Shown here one piece after another: positions 10,102-20,067 of a stretch of 64,000 bases of DNA. The stretch comes from Microbulbifer donghaiensis (lineage in GTDB: Bacteria > Pseudomonadota > Gammaproteobacteria > Pseudomonadales > Cellvibrionaceae): the NCBI RefSeq assembly GCF_900129095.1, contig NZ_FQVA01000001.1, positions 62,001 through 126,000 on the forward strand, read 5' to 3'. A model generated the notes under the pieces. That model saw nothing but the letters and a program-made list of their open reading frames with translations, did no database searches and had not been told where the DNA came from. Every line of letters starts with the position of its first letter. Position 1 is the stretch's first letter. Position numbers and translations under genes: made by a program.

Positions 10102-11499
10102 ATGGCAGAGCAAAAATTCGATCTGGTGGTAATCGGTTCCGGTCCCGCTGGTGAGGCCGCGGCGATGAGCGCGGCCAAGAAGGGACTGCGTGCGGCGGTG
10201 ATTGAGAAGCGCCAGGTGGTGGGTGGCAACTGTACCCACAAGGGCACCATTCCCTCCAAGGCACTGCGCCATTCAGTCAAACAGCTGATGCGCTACAACA
10301 CCCAGAGTGTCTTTCGTGCTCTCGGCGAACCGCGTCGCCTGACGTTCCCGCAGGTCATGCAGACGGTCAACAAAGTCATCTCCTACCAGGTGGAGATGCA
10401 CACCGCCTGTTACGCGCGCAACCGCGTCGAGCTGATTGTCGGTGAGGCGCGTTTCCGTGACACCAACAGCGTGGAAGTGCTGTTGCCGGACGGTGCCACG
10501 GAAATTATCAGCTCAGAAAAATTTATCATTGCAACCGGTTCGCGTCCCTATCGTCCGGCAGATGTAGACTTTGGCCATGCACGGGTCTACGACAGCGATA
10601 CCATCCTCGATATGCAGCATACGCCGCACTCGATCATGATCTACGGTGCCGGTGTGATCGGCTGCGAATATGCGTCGATTTTTGCCGGCCTCGGTGTCAA
10701 GGTGGACCTGATCAATACCCGTGGCAGCCTGCTGGAGTTTCTGGACGATGAGATTTCCGATGCGCTGAGCTATCACCTGCGCGATATGGGTGTAACCGTT
10801 CGCCATCGCGAGGAATATGCCAAGGTGGTGCCCACTGATAGTGGTGTCATCATGGAAATGCAGTCGGGCAAGCGCATCCACGCCGACGCCCTGTTGTGGT
10901 GTAACGGCCGCACGGGTAACACCAGCGGCCTGGGGCTGGACAGTATCGGCCTCGAAGCAAACCATCGCGGCCAGTTGAGCGTAGACGAACACTACTGTAC
11001 GGAAGTCGATAATGTTTACGCGGTTGGCGATGTGATCGGCTGGCCGAGCCTCGCCAGCGCTTCCTACGACCAGGGCCGCGCTGTTGCGGCGGCCATTGTC
11101 GGCCGCGGCCACAGGATTATCGAGGATGCTCCGACCGGTATCTACACGCTGCCGGAAATCTCGTCCGTCGGCAAAACCGAGTCGGAGTTGACTGCCGCCA
11201 AGGTTCCCTACGAGGTGGGCCGGGCGCTGTTCAAGCACACCGCGCGGGCACAGATTTCCGGTGAGCGCGTGGGTATGCTGAAGATTCTGTTTCATATCGA
11301 AACCGGCGAAATACTCGGTATCCACTGCTTCGGTGCCGAAGCGGCAGAAATCGTGCATATCGGCCAGGCCATCATGAAGCAGCCGGCGCCGAACAACAGC
11401 ATCGACTATTTCGTCAACACCACCTTCAACTACCCGACCATGGCAGAAGCCTACCGCAGTGCGGCCCTGGACGGACTGAACAGGGTGGCACGGCTGTGA
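10102..11499 (+). CDS. sthA: Soluble pyridine nucleotide transhydrogenase
   Basis: SthA is a cytoplasmic FAD enzyme that transfers hydride between NADPH and NAD. The 465-residue protein has the FAD motif [10 protein letters not shown], the segment [16 protein letters not shown], a second Rossmann motif [11 protein letters not shown] and the C-terminal dimer domain. As in other SthA proteins the usual CxxxxC redox disulfide of the lipoamide dehydrogenase family is absent. Downstream of gap and nqr, it fits a local cluster that balances NADH and NADPH. It overlaps the next gene by 4 nt. Confidence 0.96.
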   Translation: MAEQKFDLVVIGSGPAGEAAAMSAAKKGLRAAVIEKRQVVGGNCTHKGTIPSKALRHSVKQLMRYNTQSVFRALGEPRRLTFPQVMQTVNKVISYQVEMHTACYARNRVELIVGEARFRDTNSVEVLLPDGATEIISSEKFIIATGSRPYRPADVDFGHARVYDSDTILDMQHTPHSIMIYGAGVIGCEYASIFAGLGVKVDLINTRGSLLEFLDDEISDALSYHLRDMGVTVRHREEYAKVVPTDSGVIMEMQSGKRIHADALLWCNGRTGNTSGLGLDSIGLEANHRGQLSVDEHYCTEVDNVYAVGDVIGWPSLASASYDQGRAVAAAIVGRGHRIIEDAPTGIYTLPEISSVGKTESELTAAKVPYEVGRALFKHTARAQISGERVGMLKILFHIETGEILGIHCFGAEAAEIVHIGQAIMKQPAPNNSIDYFVNTTFNYPTMAEAYRSAALDGLNRVARL

Positions 11500-11960
11500 C
11501 AGAACCTTCCCCTAGTGAATTCCAGGAGCTGGTAAAGGGCTTTTTTGAGCAGATTCCCTTTAACCGACAGATTGGCCTGGAAATGTGCGAGCTGGATCTC
11601 GAGGCGCTGACGCTTTCCGCCTCCTTCGAGTTGCGCCCGGAGCTGATCGGTAATATCTGGAAAAACATACTGCACGGCGGTGTTATTGCCACAGCACTGG
11701 ATACCATCGGCGGCTTGACCGCGATGGTGGCCGCTTATCAGCGCATGGGCGATATCGACTGGAAAGAGAAGACCGAGCGCCTGTCGAAGCTGGGCACCGT
11801 GGATATGCGCGTTGACTACCTGAAGCCGGGCAGGGGAGAGCACTTTATTTGTCATGGCTCTATCTTGCGCGCCGGCAACAAGCTCGTTGTATCGCGAATG
11901 GAGCTGCGCAACGACTCCGACGAGTTGATCGCTACAGGTACCGCCACCTACCTCTATTGA
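11496..11960 (+). CDS. Hotdog-fold thioesterase (PaaI/YigI-like)
   Basis: The 154-residue protein has the hotdog thioesterase pattern: [16 protein letters not shown] around residues 53-68, and [13 protein letters not shown] in the second half. Such enzymes hydrolyse acyl-CoA thioesters; the substrate here is unknown. Its GTG start overlaps the sthA stop by 4 nt, so the two are co-translated. A terminator follows. Confidence 0.85.
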   Translation: MTEPSPSEFQELVKGFFEQIPFNRQIGLEMCELDLEALTLSASFELRPELIGNIWKNILHGGVIATALDTIGGLTAMVAAYQRMGDIDWKEKTERLSKLGTVDMRVDYLKPGRGEHFICHGSILRAGNKLVVSRMELRNDSDELIATGTATYLY

Positions 11961-11983
11961 CTTCGCGCGATTGGCCCCAGAAG

Positions 11984-12015
11984 AACCGCCGGTTTTGCCG
12001 GCGGTTAATTTTATC
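11984..12015 (+). terminator. Intrinsic terminator after the thioesterase gene
   Basis: AACCGCCGG at 11984-11992 pairs perfectly with CCGGCGGTT at 11998-12006 around a 5-nt loop and is followed by AATTTTAT. It closes the sthA-thioesterase unit. Confidence 0.8.
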
Positions 12016-12557
12016 CCTTTTCAGACACACCGATCAGTTGTGAAGCGACCGGGCAGAAGTCTCTGCCGGTGTTGTCACCGTTAAATATTCCACAGTCCCC
12101 GATAGTCGTTGGAACCCTATGCGTACGTTAGGCCGTCGAGCACATCGGCGCGGCTGGCGACGTTGTTGTTGTCCATGGATTTTGTGCAGCCAGTTGACTC
12201 GCGGCGATATAAAAAATATTTGTGTCGCTAACATTGGTCCGCTCGTTTCATCTCCGGGCATTGGAATTGGACGACAGTTCTGACGCCCGGGGCACTGCAT
12301 CCTGCTCTCTCGCCCGATAAGGCAAAGCTGCGAGTCCAAAGGGAAACTCAATGGCCGTTACCCCGTCTTGTCCCGTATGTGGGCGACATTACGTCTGTAA
12401 GGCTTTTGGGCTGGGCTACGCTACTGTTAGCTGGACAACCAAGCCTCTGAAAGTCAAATAATTTCGTCTTGTGGCTGGGCTCCCAGCGCCTCGAATACAA
12501 GGCTGGGCCGACAGGGTGGTCGGCAGTGGCATCCAGTAGCGCAGGGAGGAATATTCG
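12016..12557 (+). other. 540-bp stretch with no supported gene
   Basis: Between the terminator and the muramidase I see only short frames on both strands, with no recognisable product and no good ribosome site except the one for the downstream gene. It could hold a promoter and long leader, or eroded sequence. Confidence 0.4.
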
Positions 12558-13388
12558 GTGAGTGACTTCAGAAATTTCAAAGGTGCGGCCCAGCCTTTGA
12601 CTGACGGGGATATAAAGACCATTGCCGGTTATCTCGGCTGTCATATCGCCGCGCTTCGTGCCGTGCTCGCCGTCGAGTCGGACGGCAAGGGATTCGGCTC
12701 AGACGGGCGTCCGCGGATCCTCAATGAACCGCATGTTTTTTACCGCGAGTTGGGTGCTGGTGCGAAGCGCAATAAAGCTGTGCGGGCAGGGCTGGCCTAT
12801 CGGAAGTGGGGCACCAAGCGCTATCCGAGTACCCAGGCGGCAAGATACGTATGGCTTGAAAAAGCCATGGCGATCGACGAAGACGCTGCGCTCAAGTCCT
12901 GTTCGTGGGGGTTGGGCCAGTGTATGGGGTTCAACCACAAGCTGTGCGGTTATGCGTCCGTACAGGAGTTTGTGCGAGCTATGATGCACTCCGCTGGCGC
13001 TCAGCTTTATGCAATGGCGCGCTTTATTGTTAGCAATGGACTGCAAAAGCATCTGCGCAAGTTGAACTGGAGGGGCTTCGCCAAGGGATATAACGGCCCC
13101 GCGTACGCGTCACACGGTTATCACACCAAGCTTGCCAATTCTTACTCGAGGAAACCCGCTGCCGAGAAGGTGACACCAGCGCCGGCTACCGAGGTAGAGC
13201 TGGTGGTGCTGTCGGGCCGGCAACCAGCGCCTGCCGAAACTGATCTGGTGGTCGACGCCGAGGGGGACCAGCCTGTCGCCAGGGTCGAAATCAGAGCCTG
13301 TGAGCACTGTGGCGGCTCGCTGGAGATCGTGGCCAGTATTCAGGATCCGAAAATAATCGCGGCTGTACTGGCTCCGCTCACCAGGTGA
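12558..13388 (+). CDS. N-acetylmuramidase-family protein (phage endolysin-like)
   Basis: The first 190 or so residues match the N-acetylmuramidase domain (formerly DUF3380) of phage endolysins: AVLAVESDGKGF carries the putative catalytic Glu at about residue 42, followed by RPRILNEPHVFYRE, SCSWGLGQCMGFN and KGYNGPAYASHGYH. Such enzymes cut the glycan backbone of peptidoglycan. The last 80 residues are unlike the family; they hold ACEHCGGSLEIV, a CxxC element. There is no signal peptide, as in endolysins. GTG 12558 follows GGGAGG at 12542-12547. No holin or other phage gene is nearby, so it may be a prophage relic or a captured lysin. Confidence 0.8.
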   Translation: MSDFRNFKGAAQPLTDGDIKTIAGYLGCHIAALRAVLAVESDGKGFGSDGRPRILNEPHVFYRELGAGAKRNKAVRAGLAYRKWGTKRYPSTQAARYVWLEKAMAIDEDAALKSCSWGLGQCMGFNHKLCGYASVQEFVRAMMHSAGAQLYAMARFIVSNGLQKHLRKLNWRGFAKGYNGPAYASHGYHTKLANSYSRKPAAEKVTPAPATEVELVVLSGRQPAPAETDLVVDAEGDQPVARVEIRACEHCGGSLEIVASIQDPKIIAAVLAPLTR

Positions 13389-13658
13389 ATAAAGCTCAAT
13401 GGCAGGTGCGAATATCGAAATGGGGGGCTGAAGTGTCGCTCGATAGCGCTTTAAAAAGCTGGTGGGTCCGCATCAGGTGAGGTTGAATCTCGCGAGCGCC
13501 AGCGGTTTACCAAGACGCCAGCAGCGCTGGGGCAACGATGTTGGGATCCGGCTTTGGGGGATTGACGGCCTATTGCTGCAGGGTGCCATGAAGCGGATCG
13601 TCATCCCCTCTGGATCAAGTCTCTCTGCGCATTCACCTGAAGCGTCAGAGCGCCGGCA

Positions 13659-13955
13659 TTAGCCTTGTGGCTTCCGCACGGTATGCAGCACCGTTTCCCA
13701 CTCGAAGTACACATAGAAATCCGCATATTCCCAGCGGCTGATCGCCGGATCGCCGATCGGGCCCTGGATGCTGACGGGTTCCCCCAGACGGGCCGTTACT
13801 TCGTCCTTTTTCAGGCCGCGCACCTGCTCGACATGGGTGTCGCCGCCCTGGGCGCCGACAGGGATTTCAATGGTTTCAGCCTGAACGCCGACTGTGAGCA
13901 GCAGGGTGACTGTGCCGGCGGCTAAAGTGGCACGCTTGCTGATTCTGCGGAACAT
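13659..13955 (-). CDS. Small secreted protein of unknown function
   Basis: A 98-residue protein with a Sec signal peptide (MFRRISKRATLAAGTVTLLL, cleavage after VQA near residue 26). The mature part opens ETIEIPVGAQGG and holds GLKKDEVTARLGEP, reminiscent of short periplasmic proteins common in Pseudomonas relatives, sometimes compared with the SmpA/OmlA fold. I chose ATG 13955 because GGAGAAGG precedes it and the product gains a clean signal peptide; the frame is open to 14048. About 270 bp without a convincing gene separate it from the muramidase. Confidence 0.7.
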   Translation of the reverse strand: MFRRISKRATLAAGTVTLLLTVGVQAETIEIPVGAQGGDTHVEQVRGLKKDEVTARLGEPVSIQGPIGDPAISRWEYADFYVYFEWETVLHTVRKPQG

Positions 13956-14150
13956 GTGACCTTCTCCGGTTCTTGTTCTGAGTTGCTGGCCAATTAAAGC
14001 AGATATTGTGCCTAAACACTTGGATTTCTTCACGTTTTTACGCCGCAATCACCAGTCTGGAGATGCCGCCTGCCGATTGCTGGCCGGAACCGGGATCGCG
14101 GCGCCGTATGCTAGTCTGAAAGTCAGACTTGGCCCTGCGGGCAGGCATGG

Positions 14151-15782
14151 ATGCGACTTGGACATAGCTTTTCGATTCCGGGATTAGTGCTCGGCGCGGT
14201 GTTTTTTGCACTGTCGCTGACGCCCTCATTGATTCCACGCAGTGACCTGGTGCAGGGCGGTATCTGCGGGCTTTCATTCACGGCTGGATACGCGGTCGGC
14301 GTATTTGGCTCTTGGCTGTGGCGCTATCTGGGGCTGCCGACTCCAGTGGACAGAGTGCGCCGGTTGTTGCTGTGGAGCGCTGTTGCTGTATGCGCGCTGC
14401 TCCTCCTGGCATTCCTGCTAAGGGCCAATCACTGGCAGAACTCCGTCAGGGCGCTGATGGGACTCGAGGAGGTCTCCGGCTTGCGGCCCTTTACCGTGAC
14501 GCTGGTGGCTCTGCTGTTTTTTCTGGCGTTGCTCGCGATTGGCAGGCTGTTCCGGCGTACTTTTTTCTTTCTGTCACGCAGGCTCGAGCATGTGATACCG
14601 CGGCGTGTTTCGCTCCTGCTGGGCCTGGTTGCGGCTTTCTGGCTGTTCTGGGCCATCGTCAATGACGTGCTCCTGTCCGCCGCCTTGCGTACGGTGGACT
14701 CCATCTACCAGAGGCTGGACGCGAATATCGAGCCGGACATGCAGCCGCCGACAGACCCTGAGATGCCCGGTGGCGCCAGGTCGCTGGTGCGCTGGCAGGA
14801 CATGGGCCACCAGGGGCGCCGCTACCTGGCGCTTGGACCCACGGCCGCGGATATCGGCGCCGTAACCGGAGAGGCGATGGCGCCGATTCGCGTCTATGTG
14901 GGCCTCAATGCGGCGGAAACGCCGGCTGAGCGCGCGCGCCTTGCGCTGGAGGAGCTCAAGCGGGTGGGGGGCTTTGAGCGTGCGACGCTGGTGCTGATCA
15001 CGCCGACCGGTACCGGCTGGGTCGATCCGGGCGGCATCAACTCCGTCGAATTCCTGCACCGGGGCAACATCGCCAGCGTTGCGGCGCAGTATTCCTACCT
15101 GCCCAGTCCCATTGCACTGATGACTGAAGATGCCTATGGCAGGGAGACGGCCGAGGCGCTGTTTCAGTCCATCTACGGTCACTGGCGCCAGCTGCCGCGG
15201 GAAGCGCGGCCGAAGCTGTACCTGTTTGGGCTGAGCCTCGGGGCGCTCAATTCCGATCGCTCATTCGATCTTTTCGACATCATTGACGATCCCTTCCAGG
15301 GGGCGCTCTGGACCGGGCCGCCGTTCCGCAGTGATACCTGGCGGGAGGTGACGGCCCGCCGGGACTCGGGCTCGCCGGCGTGGCTGCCGCAGTTCGGCGG
15401 CGGCGCCGTGGTCCGGTTTGGCAATCACTTCGGCGGTTACCAGGCAGGCAGGGTGCCATGGGGAAACTTCCGCATTGCGTATCTGCAGCACGCCAGCGAT
15501 CCGATTGTGTTCTTCGAGCCTGAGGCGCTGTTTCGCAAACCGGCCTGGATGGAGAAGCCGCGCGGGCCGGACGTGTCGCCGGACCTGCGCTGGTATCCGA
15601 TTGTCACCATGTTCCAGCTGGCAGCGGATATGCACGCGGGCATAGCGCCGATGGGCTACGGGCACACTTATGCGCCGGCCGACTATGTGCGGGCCTGGCA
15701 GGCCCTGACGGAGCCAGAGGGCTGGACCGAGGAGGAGCTGGAGCGGCTGCGCGAGAAACTCGGCACCTTCAATGAGAGGTAA
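14151..15782 (+). CDS. Integral-membrane alpha/beta-hydrolase family protein
   Basis: The 543-residue protein has an N-terminal membrane domain of about five helices (residues 10-180) and a C-terminal hydrolase domain. The nucleophile elbow is GLSLGALNS near residue 365, followed by FDIIDDPFQGALWTGPP. This pairing matches the Abhydrolase_9 N- and C-terminal families. The substrate is unknown; an esterase acting at the membrane is a reasonable guess. It lies 51 nt before lolC but has no known link to lipoprotein sorting. Confidence 0.85.
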   Translation: MRLGHSFSIPGLVLGAVFFALSLTPSLIPRSDLVQGGICGLSFTAGYAVGVFGSWLWRYLGLPTPVDRVRRLLLWSAVAVCALLLLAFLLRANHWQNSVRALMGLEEVSGLRPFTVTLVALLFFLALLAIGRLFRRTFFFLSRRLEHVIPRRVSLLLGLVAAFWLFWAIVNDVLLSAALRTVDSIYQRLDANIEPDMQPPTDPEMPGGARSLVRWQDMGHQGRRYLALGPTAADIGAVTGEAMAPIRVYVGLNAAETPAERARLALEELKRVGGFERATLVLITPTGTGWVDPGGINSVEFLHRGNIASVAAQYSYLPSPIALMTEDAYGRETAEALFQSIYGHWRQLPREARPKLYLFGLSLGALNSDRSFDLFDIIDDPFQGALWTGPPFRSDTWREVTARRDSGSPAWLPQFGGGAVVRFGNHFGGYQAGRVPWGNFRIAYLQHASDPIVFFEPEALFRKPAWMEKPRGPDVSPDLRWYPIVTMFQLAADMHAGIAPMGYGHTYAPADYVRAWQALTEPEGWTEEELERLREKLGTFNER

Positions 15783-15833
15783 ATCTTGCTAAAGATTTGG
15801 CTTTCCGGACGTTTTTCCGCTTAAATCCCCCCT

Positions 15834-17075
15834 ATGTTGAAACCTGTACCCCTCTTTATCGGCCTGCGCTATGTGGCCGCTCGCCGCCGTCAGCAGTTCA
15901 TTTCCTTTATCAATGGCTTTTCTCTGCTGGGCATGGCGCTGGGCGTGCTGGCGCTGATCGTCGTGACCTCGGTGATGAACGGCTTCGATCGCGAACTCAA
16001 GACCCGCATACTCAGTGTGGTGCCCCACGGCTTTGTCGAGAAGGACGGCGGCCTGGAAGACTGGCGCGGTGCCGCGCAACAGCTGGCGCAGCAGCCGCAT
16101 GTGGAGGCGGTCAGCCCCTTTGTGCGCGGCTTTGCGCTGTTGAGTGCCGGTGGTGGCAGTCACGGCGTGGAATTCCAGGGTGTCGTCCCGCAGGCGCTGC
16201 GCGATGTGTCCACCGTCGGCGAACATATGCTGATGGGCAGCCTGGACGTACTGCAGCCGCGCGGCTATCAGATCGTTCTCGGGCGAATCCTGGCCCGTCA
16301 GCTGAATGTGATACCGGGCGACAGTGTGGTGCTGACGCTTCCGGAAGTCGTGGTGACGCCCGCCGGTATCTTTCCTCGCACCAAACGCTTCACCGTCGCT
16401 GGCGTTTTTTCCGTGGGCGCCCAGGTCGATCAGAATATGGCGTTGATGCATATAGACGACGCCGCCCGCCTGTTGCGGATGCCGGGTCGCGTCCAGGGCC
16501 TGCAGTTGCGTTTCGACGACATGAACAACGCGCTCGACCGGGTTTCCGCGTATGCGCAGGAGCTGGGTGAGGGCTTCAGCGGTGAGGACTGGAGTCATTC
16601 CCAGGGCAGCCTGTTCCAGGCGGTGAAGATGGAGAAGACTGTCGTCACGCTGATGTTGCTGATTATTGTTGCAGTGGCCGCATTCAATATTGTCTCCGCG
16701 CTGGTACTGATGGTCGCAGACAAGCGTTCTGATATCGCGGTGCTGCGCACGCTGGGGCTGACCTCCCGGCAGATTATGTCGGTGTTCGTGGTGCAGGGCA
16801 GTGCCATCGGTATTATCGGGGCCTTTATCGGCGCCGTGCTCGGTATCCTGATCGCGCTCAACCTGACGGACATGGTCAGCTGGGCGGAAAACCTGCTCGG
16901 GGCGAAAATTTTCGATCCGCGGGTATTTTTCGTCAGCTTCCTGCCGTCGGAATTCCGCCCCGGTGACGCGGTCATAGTGCTCACGGCCGCCGTGTTGATG
17001 AGCCTGCTGGCGACGCTGTTTCCGGCCTGGCGCGCGGCGCAGATAGAGCCGGCCGAGGCGCTGCGCTACGAGTAG
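15834..17075 (+). CDS. lolC: Lipoprotein-releasing ABC transporter permease (LolC-type)
   Basis: LolC and LolE form the inner-membrane core of LolCDE, which extracts outer-membrane lipoproteins and hands them to LolA. The 413-residue protein has one N-terminal helix (about 25-47), a large periplasmic domain, and three C-terminal helices (about 268-400), with the family stretches [15 protein letters not shown] and FNIVSALVLMVADKRSDIAVLRTLG. It heads lolC-lolD-lolE. No convincing ribosome site precedes ATG 15834, but the conserved protein begins here. Confidence 0.93.
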   Translation: MLKPVPLFIGLRYVAARRRQQFISFINGFSLLGMALGVLALIVVTSVMNGFDRELKTRILSVVPHGFVEKDGGLEDWRGAAQQLAQQPHVEAVSPFVRGFALLSAGGGSHGVEFQGVVPQALRDVSTVGEHMLMGSLDVLQPRGYQIVLGRILARQLNVIPGDSVVLTLPEVVVTPAGIFPRTKRFTVAGVFSVGAQVDQNMALMHIDDAARLLRMPGRVQGLQLRFDDMNNALDRVSAYAQELGEGFSGEDWSHSQGSLFQAVKMEKTVVTLMLLIIVAVAAFNIVSALVLMVADKRSDIAVLRTLGLTSRQIMSVFVVQGSAIGIIGAFIGAVLGILIALNLTDMVSWAENLLGAKIFDPRVFFVSFLPSEFRPGDAVIVLTAAVLMSLLATLFPAWRAAQIEPAEALRYE

Positions 17076-17098
17076 TGGCAAGTTTGCTCCTACGGTTT

Positions 17099-17175
17099 GT
17101 AGGATGGGCAAAGCGTAGCGTGCCCATCGCTTTCCGGCCGATGGGCACGTCGCTTCGCTCCTTTGCCCATCCTAC
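17099..17175. repeat. REP-like 77-bp palindrome, copy 1
   Basis: Begins GTAGGATGGGCAAAG and ends with its exact reverse complement CTTTGCCCATCCTAC, so the whole element can fold into a long hairpin. It lies between lolC and lolD. Related copies sit at 21781, 23167, 25976 (half) and 43277, always between genes. Confidence 0.85.
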
Positions 17176-17204
17176 GAAGAAAGAAATTTAAGCCAGAGAA
17201 ATTG

Positions 17205-17960
17205 ATGAACAGCCAAGTGGAAATAAATACCGAACAGGCGACACCCGCAGAGTCCGGCGGCAATAGCGCGGTGCTGGCTTGCCGCCAGTTGCGCAAGAGT
17301 TATCGCCAGGGCAGCAACGAGCTCGAAGTACTGCGTGGTGTGGAGCTGGAAGTTAAGCGCGGCGAGAAGCTGGCCATTGTCGGCGCTTCCGGTTCCGGCA
17401 AATCGACGCTGCTCAATCTGCTCGGCGGGCTGGATACGCCGACTTCCGGCGAAGTCCGGGTGGCAGGGCAGGATCTGGCCAAGCTGAATGCCAATGAACG
17501 CGGCTGGCTGCGCAACAGCAGCCTCGGTTTTGTCTATCAATTCCACCATCTGCTCGGTGAGTTTTCCGCGCTGGAAAATGTGGCTATGCCATTGCTGATC
17601 GGCAAGCATTCCGTCGCCAGCGCGCGCGAGGAAGCCACGGCAATGTTGCAGGCGGTGGGGCTCGGCGAGCGCCTCAGCCACAAGCCTTCACAGCTCTCCG
17701 GCGGCGAGCGCCAGCGGGTTGCGATTGCCCGTGCACTCGTCACCCGACCCGCCTGTGTATTGATGGATGAGCCTACCGGTAACCTGGACCGGGCCACCGC
17801 CAGGGAGATCCACAAGCTGATGGACAAGCTGAACCGCGAAATGGGTATCAGCTTCGTCATCGTTACCCACGATCCGGATCTGGCCGCGGCGCTGGACCGC
17901 TGCCTGCACCTGATCGATGGCAAACTGGAAAGTAACTGGCACGAGGGCGACCGTGTTTAG
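17205..17960 (+). CDS. lolD: Lipoprotein-releasing ABC transporter ATPase
   Basis: LolD is the cytoplasmic ATPase of the LolCDE complex. The 251-residue protein has Walker [10 protein letters not shown], the Q-loop region [19 protein letters not shown], signature [15 protein letters not shown] and Walker [12 protein letters not shown]. The open frame extends back into the REP element, but ATG 17205 gives the normal family length. It overlaps lolE by 8 nt. Confidence 0.95.
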   Translation: MNSQVEINTEQATPAESGGNSAVLACRQLRKSYRQGSNELEVLRGVELEVKRGEKLAIVGASGSGKSTLLNLLGGLDTPTSGEVRVAGQDLAKLNANERGWLRNSSLGFVYQFHHLLGEFSALENVAMPLLIGKHSVASAREEATAMLQAVGLGERLSHKPSQLSGGERQRVAIARALVTRPACVLMDEPTGNLDRATAREIHKLMDKLNREMGISFVIVTHDPDLAAALDRCLHLIDGKLESNWHEGDRV

Positions 17961-19215
17961 GCCGCTGCCCGCATTTATCGGCCTGCGTTACGCGGGCGCC
18001 CAGCGCCGCAGTGAGGATTCCGCCGGGCTGGTGTCGTTTATTTCCGGGCTGTCCATGGTGGGACTGATTCTCGGCGTGGCCCTGATGATCGTGGTGATGT
18101 CGGTGATGAACGGCTTTGACCGCGAGCTGCGCGAGCGCATCCTCGGCATCATGCCGCACGCCACCATTTACAACGCCAGTCCCGAAGTGGATTGGCCTGC
18201 GCTGCGCGATCAGCTGGCGGCCAACCCCGAGGTGGTGGCCGCTGCCGAGGTGTGGCAGGTCAATGCACTGGCACGCAAGGGCAGGGAAGTGACGCCGCTG
18301 CTGGTGCAGGGTGTCAATCCCGACACCATTGTGCGGGTATCGAATATCGCTGAGTTTCTCGATCCGCAGGCGTTCGCCGCCCTCGGCGAACCGGCCGAAC
18401 CCGGAGTCATCCTCGGCCGCGGTCTGGCGGATAAACTCGGCGTCGAGGAGGGAGAGCACCTCTCGCTGATAGTGCCGAACAGCGACAGCGAGGATGGCGG
18501 CCGCCGTGCGGCGCGCCTGGCCGGTTTCAAGGTCACGGACATATTCCATTCCGGCACAGCGCTGGATCATTCCCTCGCGCTGGTGTCCTGGTCGCAGGCG
18601 CAGGCGCTGGCTGGCGACAGCGGCGGCGCGGGGGTGCAGCTGCGGGTGAAGGAAATGCTCGAGGCCAACTGGATCATGCGCAGCCTGCTGCAGGAGCTGC
18701 CGGCGCAGAACTTCTACGGCAGCGACTGGAGCAGCACCCACGGTAACCTCTATCAGGCGATTCAGATGTCGCGCAACCTGGTGGGGCTGCTGGTGTTGCT
18801 GATTATCGCCATCGCCGCCTTTAACGTCGTTTCCACACTGGTGATGGTGGTCATCGACAAGCACAGTGATATCGCCATCCTGCGCACCATGGGCGCCAGC
18901 ACCCGCGAGATCCTGCTGACTTTCGTCAGCCAGGGGGCGCTGGTCGGGCTCGTCGGGGCTGTTGTGGGCGGCTTGCTCGGCGTGCTGGGCTCGCTGACCG
19001 TCACTGACCTGGTGGCGGGGCTCGAATCGGTACTGGGTATCCAGTTCCTGAAGTCCGATGTCTATCCGGTGGACTATCTGCCCTCTGAATTGCAGTGGCC
19101 GGATGTGGCGCTGGTCGTCGGGGCCGGTTTCCTGCTCAGTCTGCTCGCGACCCTGTACCCCGCACTTCAGGCAAGTCGCGTGCAGCCGGCGGCGGCCCTG
19201 CGCAACGAACAGTGA
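17953..19215 (+). CDS. lolE: Lipoprotein-releasing ABC transporter permease (LolE-type)
   Basis: Second permease of LolCDE and a paralogue of the first ([18 protein letters not shown] here against KPVPLFIGLRYVAARRR). The 420-residue protein has one N-terminal helix, a periplasmic domain and three C-terminal helices with [28 protein letters not shown] 17953 is chosen because it gives a start parallel to lolC and overlaps the lolD stop by 8 nt; an in-frame ATG lies at 17917. Confidence 0.92.
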   Translation: MFRPLPAFIGLRYAGAQRRSEDSAGLVSFISGLSMVGLILGVALMIVVMSVMNGFDRELRERILGIMPHATIYNASPEVDWPALRDQLAANPEVVAAAEVWQVNALARKGREVTPLLVQGVNPDTIVRVSNIAEFLDPQAFAALGEPAEPGVILGRGLADKLGVEEGEHLSLIVPNSDSEDGGRRAARLAGFKVTDIFHSGTALDHSLALVSWSQAQALAGDSGGAGVQLRVKEMLEANWIMRSLLQELPAQNFYGSDWSSTHGNLYQAIQMSRNLVGLLVLLIIAIAAFNVVSTLVMVVIDKHSDIAILRTMGASTREILLTFVSQGALVGLVGAVVGGLLGVLGSLTVTDLVAGLESVLGIQFLKSDVYPVDYLPSELQWPDVALVVGAGFLLSLLATLYPALQASRVQPAAALRNEQ

Positions 19216-19337
19216 TCGATTCAAATCAATTGTTGGGGAAGTTGCGGCCGATTCCGGCCGCCGTGGTGGTCGGGCTGCTGGTCCCGCTTGCCACCCTGAA
19301 GTTTGCGCAGTGGCGCGCAGCGGCGGAACCCGAGTAG
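19212..19337 (+). CDS. Possible 41-residue membrane miniprotein
   Basis: A frame starting GTG 19212 overlaps the lolE TGA by 4 nt. It encodes 41 residues with a central hydrophobic stretch (IPAAVVVGLLVPLATL) between basic residues, as expected of a single-span small membrane protein. The overlap suggests coupling to lolE. I recognise no family, and the frame could be chance. It stops 2 nt before the end of the convergent DUF2062 gene. Confidence 0.3.
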   Translation: MIDSNQLLGKLRPIPAAVVVGLLVPLATLKFAQWRAAAEPE

Positions 19338-19338
19338 C

Positions 19339-19863
19339 CTAACTGGCGATCGAACGTCGCTGCAGGCGCAGCTTCCACCGCTTGACCACATGCCAGCGCC
19401 ACAGTGCCTGCATCGTAAAGTAGGACACCGTCGCAAAAAAAATGCCGGCCAGTAGTGAGCCGAAGAACAGCGGCATCCAGATTTTTCCCACCTCTTCAGT
19501 CAGCCACTCCCACGACAGCTCGATGCGGAAATCCAGCGGCGGTGTGCCCAGGATCCAGGCGCCGAGCTTGTAGGTGCTGTAGAAAATTGCCGGCATCGTC
19601 ACGGGATTGCTGATCCACACCAGAATCATCGACAGCGGCAGGTTGCAGCGGAACCAGAGCGCCAGCAGGGCGGCGATGATCATCTGCCCGGGTAACGGTA
19701 GAAAGCTGGTGAAGACGCCGACGGCGAAGGCTACGGAAACCGAATGCCGGTTGAGGTGGAAGAGGTTGGGGTCGTGCAACAGGGTGCCGAGAAACTTCAG
19801 GCCGCTGTTGGCGCGAACCTGTTCCGGTGTTGGCAGCCATCGCCTGATAATACTCTTCGGCAT
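19339..19863 (-). CDS. DUF2062-family membrane protein
   Basis: A 174-residue protein opening MPKSIIRRWLPTPEQVR, then VAFAVGVFTSFLPLPGQM, PLSMILVWISNPVTMPAIFY, and a C-terminal hydrophobic segment. This is the DUF2062 pattern, with about three helices in the inner membrane. The function is unknown; relatives are often near lipoprotein or comEC genes. ATG 19863 is preferred over the upstream frame extension to 20019, which has no family similarity. It converges on lolE. Confidence 0.85.
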   Translation of the reverse strand: MPKSIIRRWLPTPEQVRANSGLKFLGTLLHDPNLFHLNRHSVSVAFAVGVFTSFLPLPGQMIIAALLALWFRCNLPLSMILVWISNPVTMPAIFYSTYKLGAWILGTPPLDFRIELSWEWLTEEVGKIWMPLFFGSLLAGIFFATVSYFTMQALWRWHVVKRWKLRLQRRSIAS

Positions 19864-20067
19864 AACTCTGTTTACCCGGGTACCGGCAGCCTTGGACAGT
19901 GTCGCATTTGAATCTGAGGTGAAGTCGGCGACGGGACTGTCCGTGCTGCCCTCGAATAAGCATAGAGTGCTCGGGCAGTCGGGGCACGGGCGTACCGGCG
20001 CGGGCGCTATTATGCCCACTTAGCGCTGACAAGACTACCGCTCCACAAAAAGTCAGCTTTTTCCTCA

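Noticed and set aside
13462-13662. 66-residue plus-strand frame between the muramidase and the small secreted protein
   Set aside because: No ribosome site or recognisable product; probably chance.
15789-19224. Long minus-strand frames opposite lolC (440 aa) and lolE (453 aa)
   Set aside because: Both mirror the lol permease genes and show no signal, domain or ribosome site.
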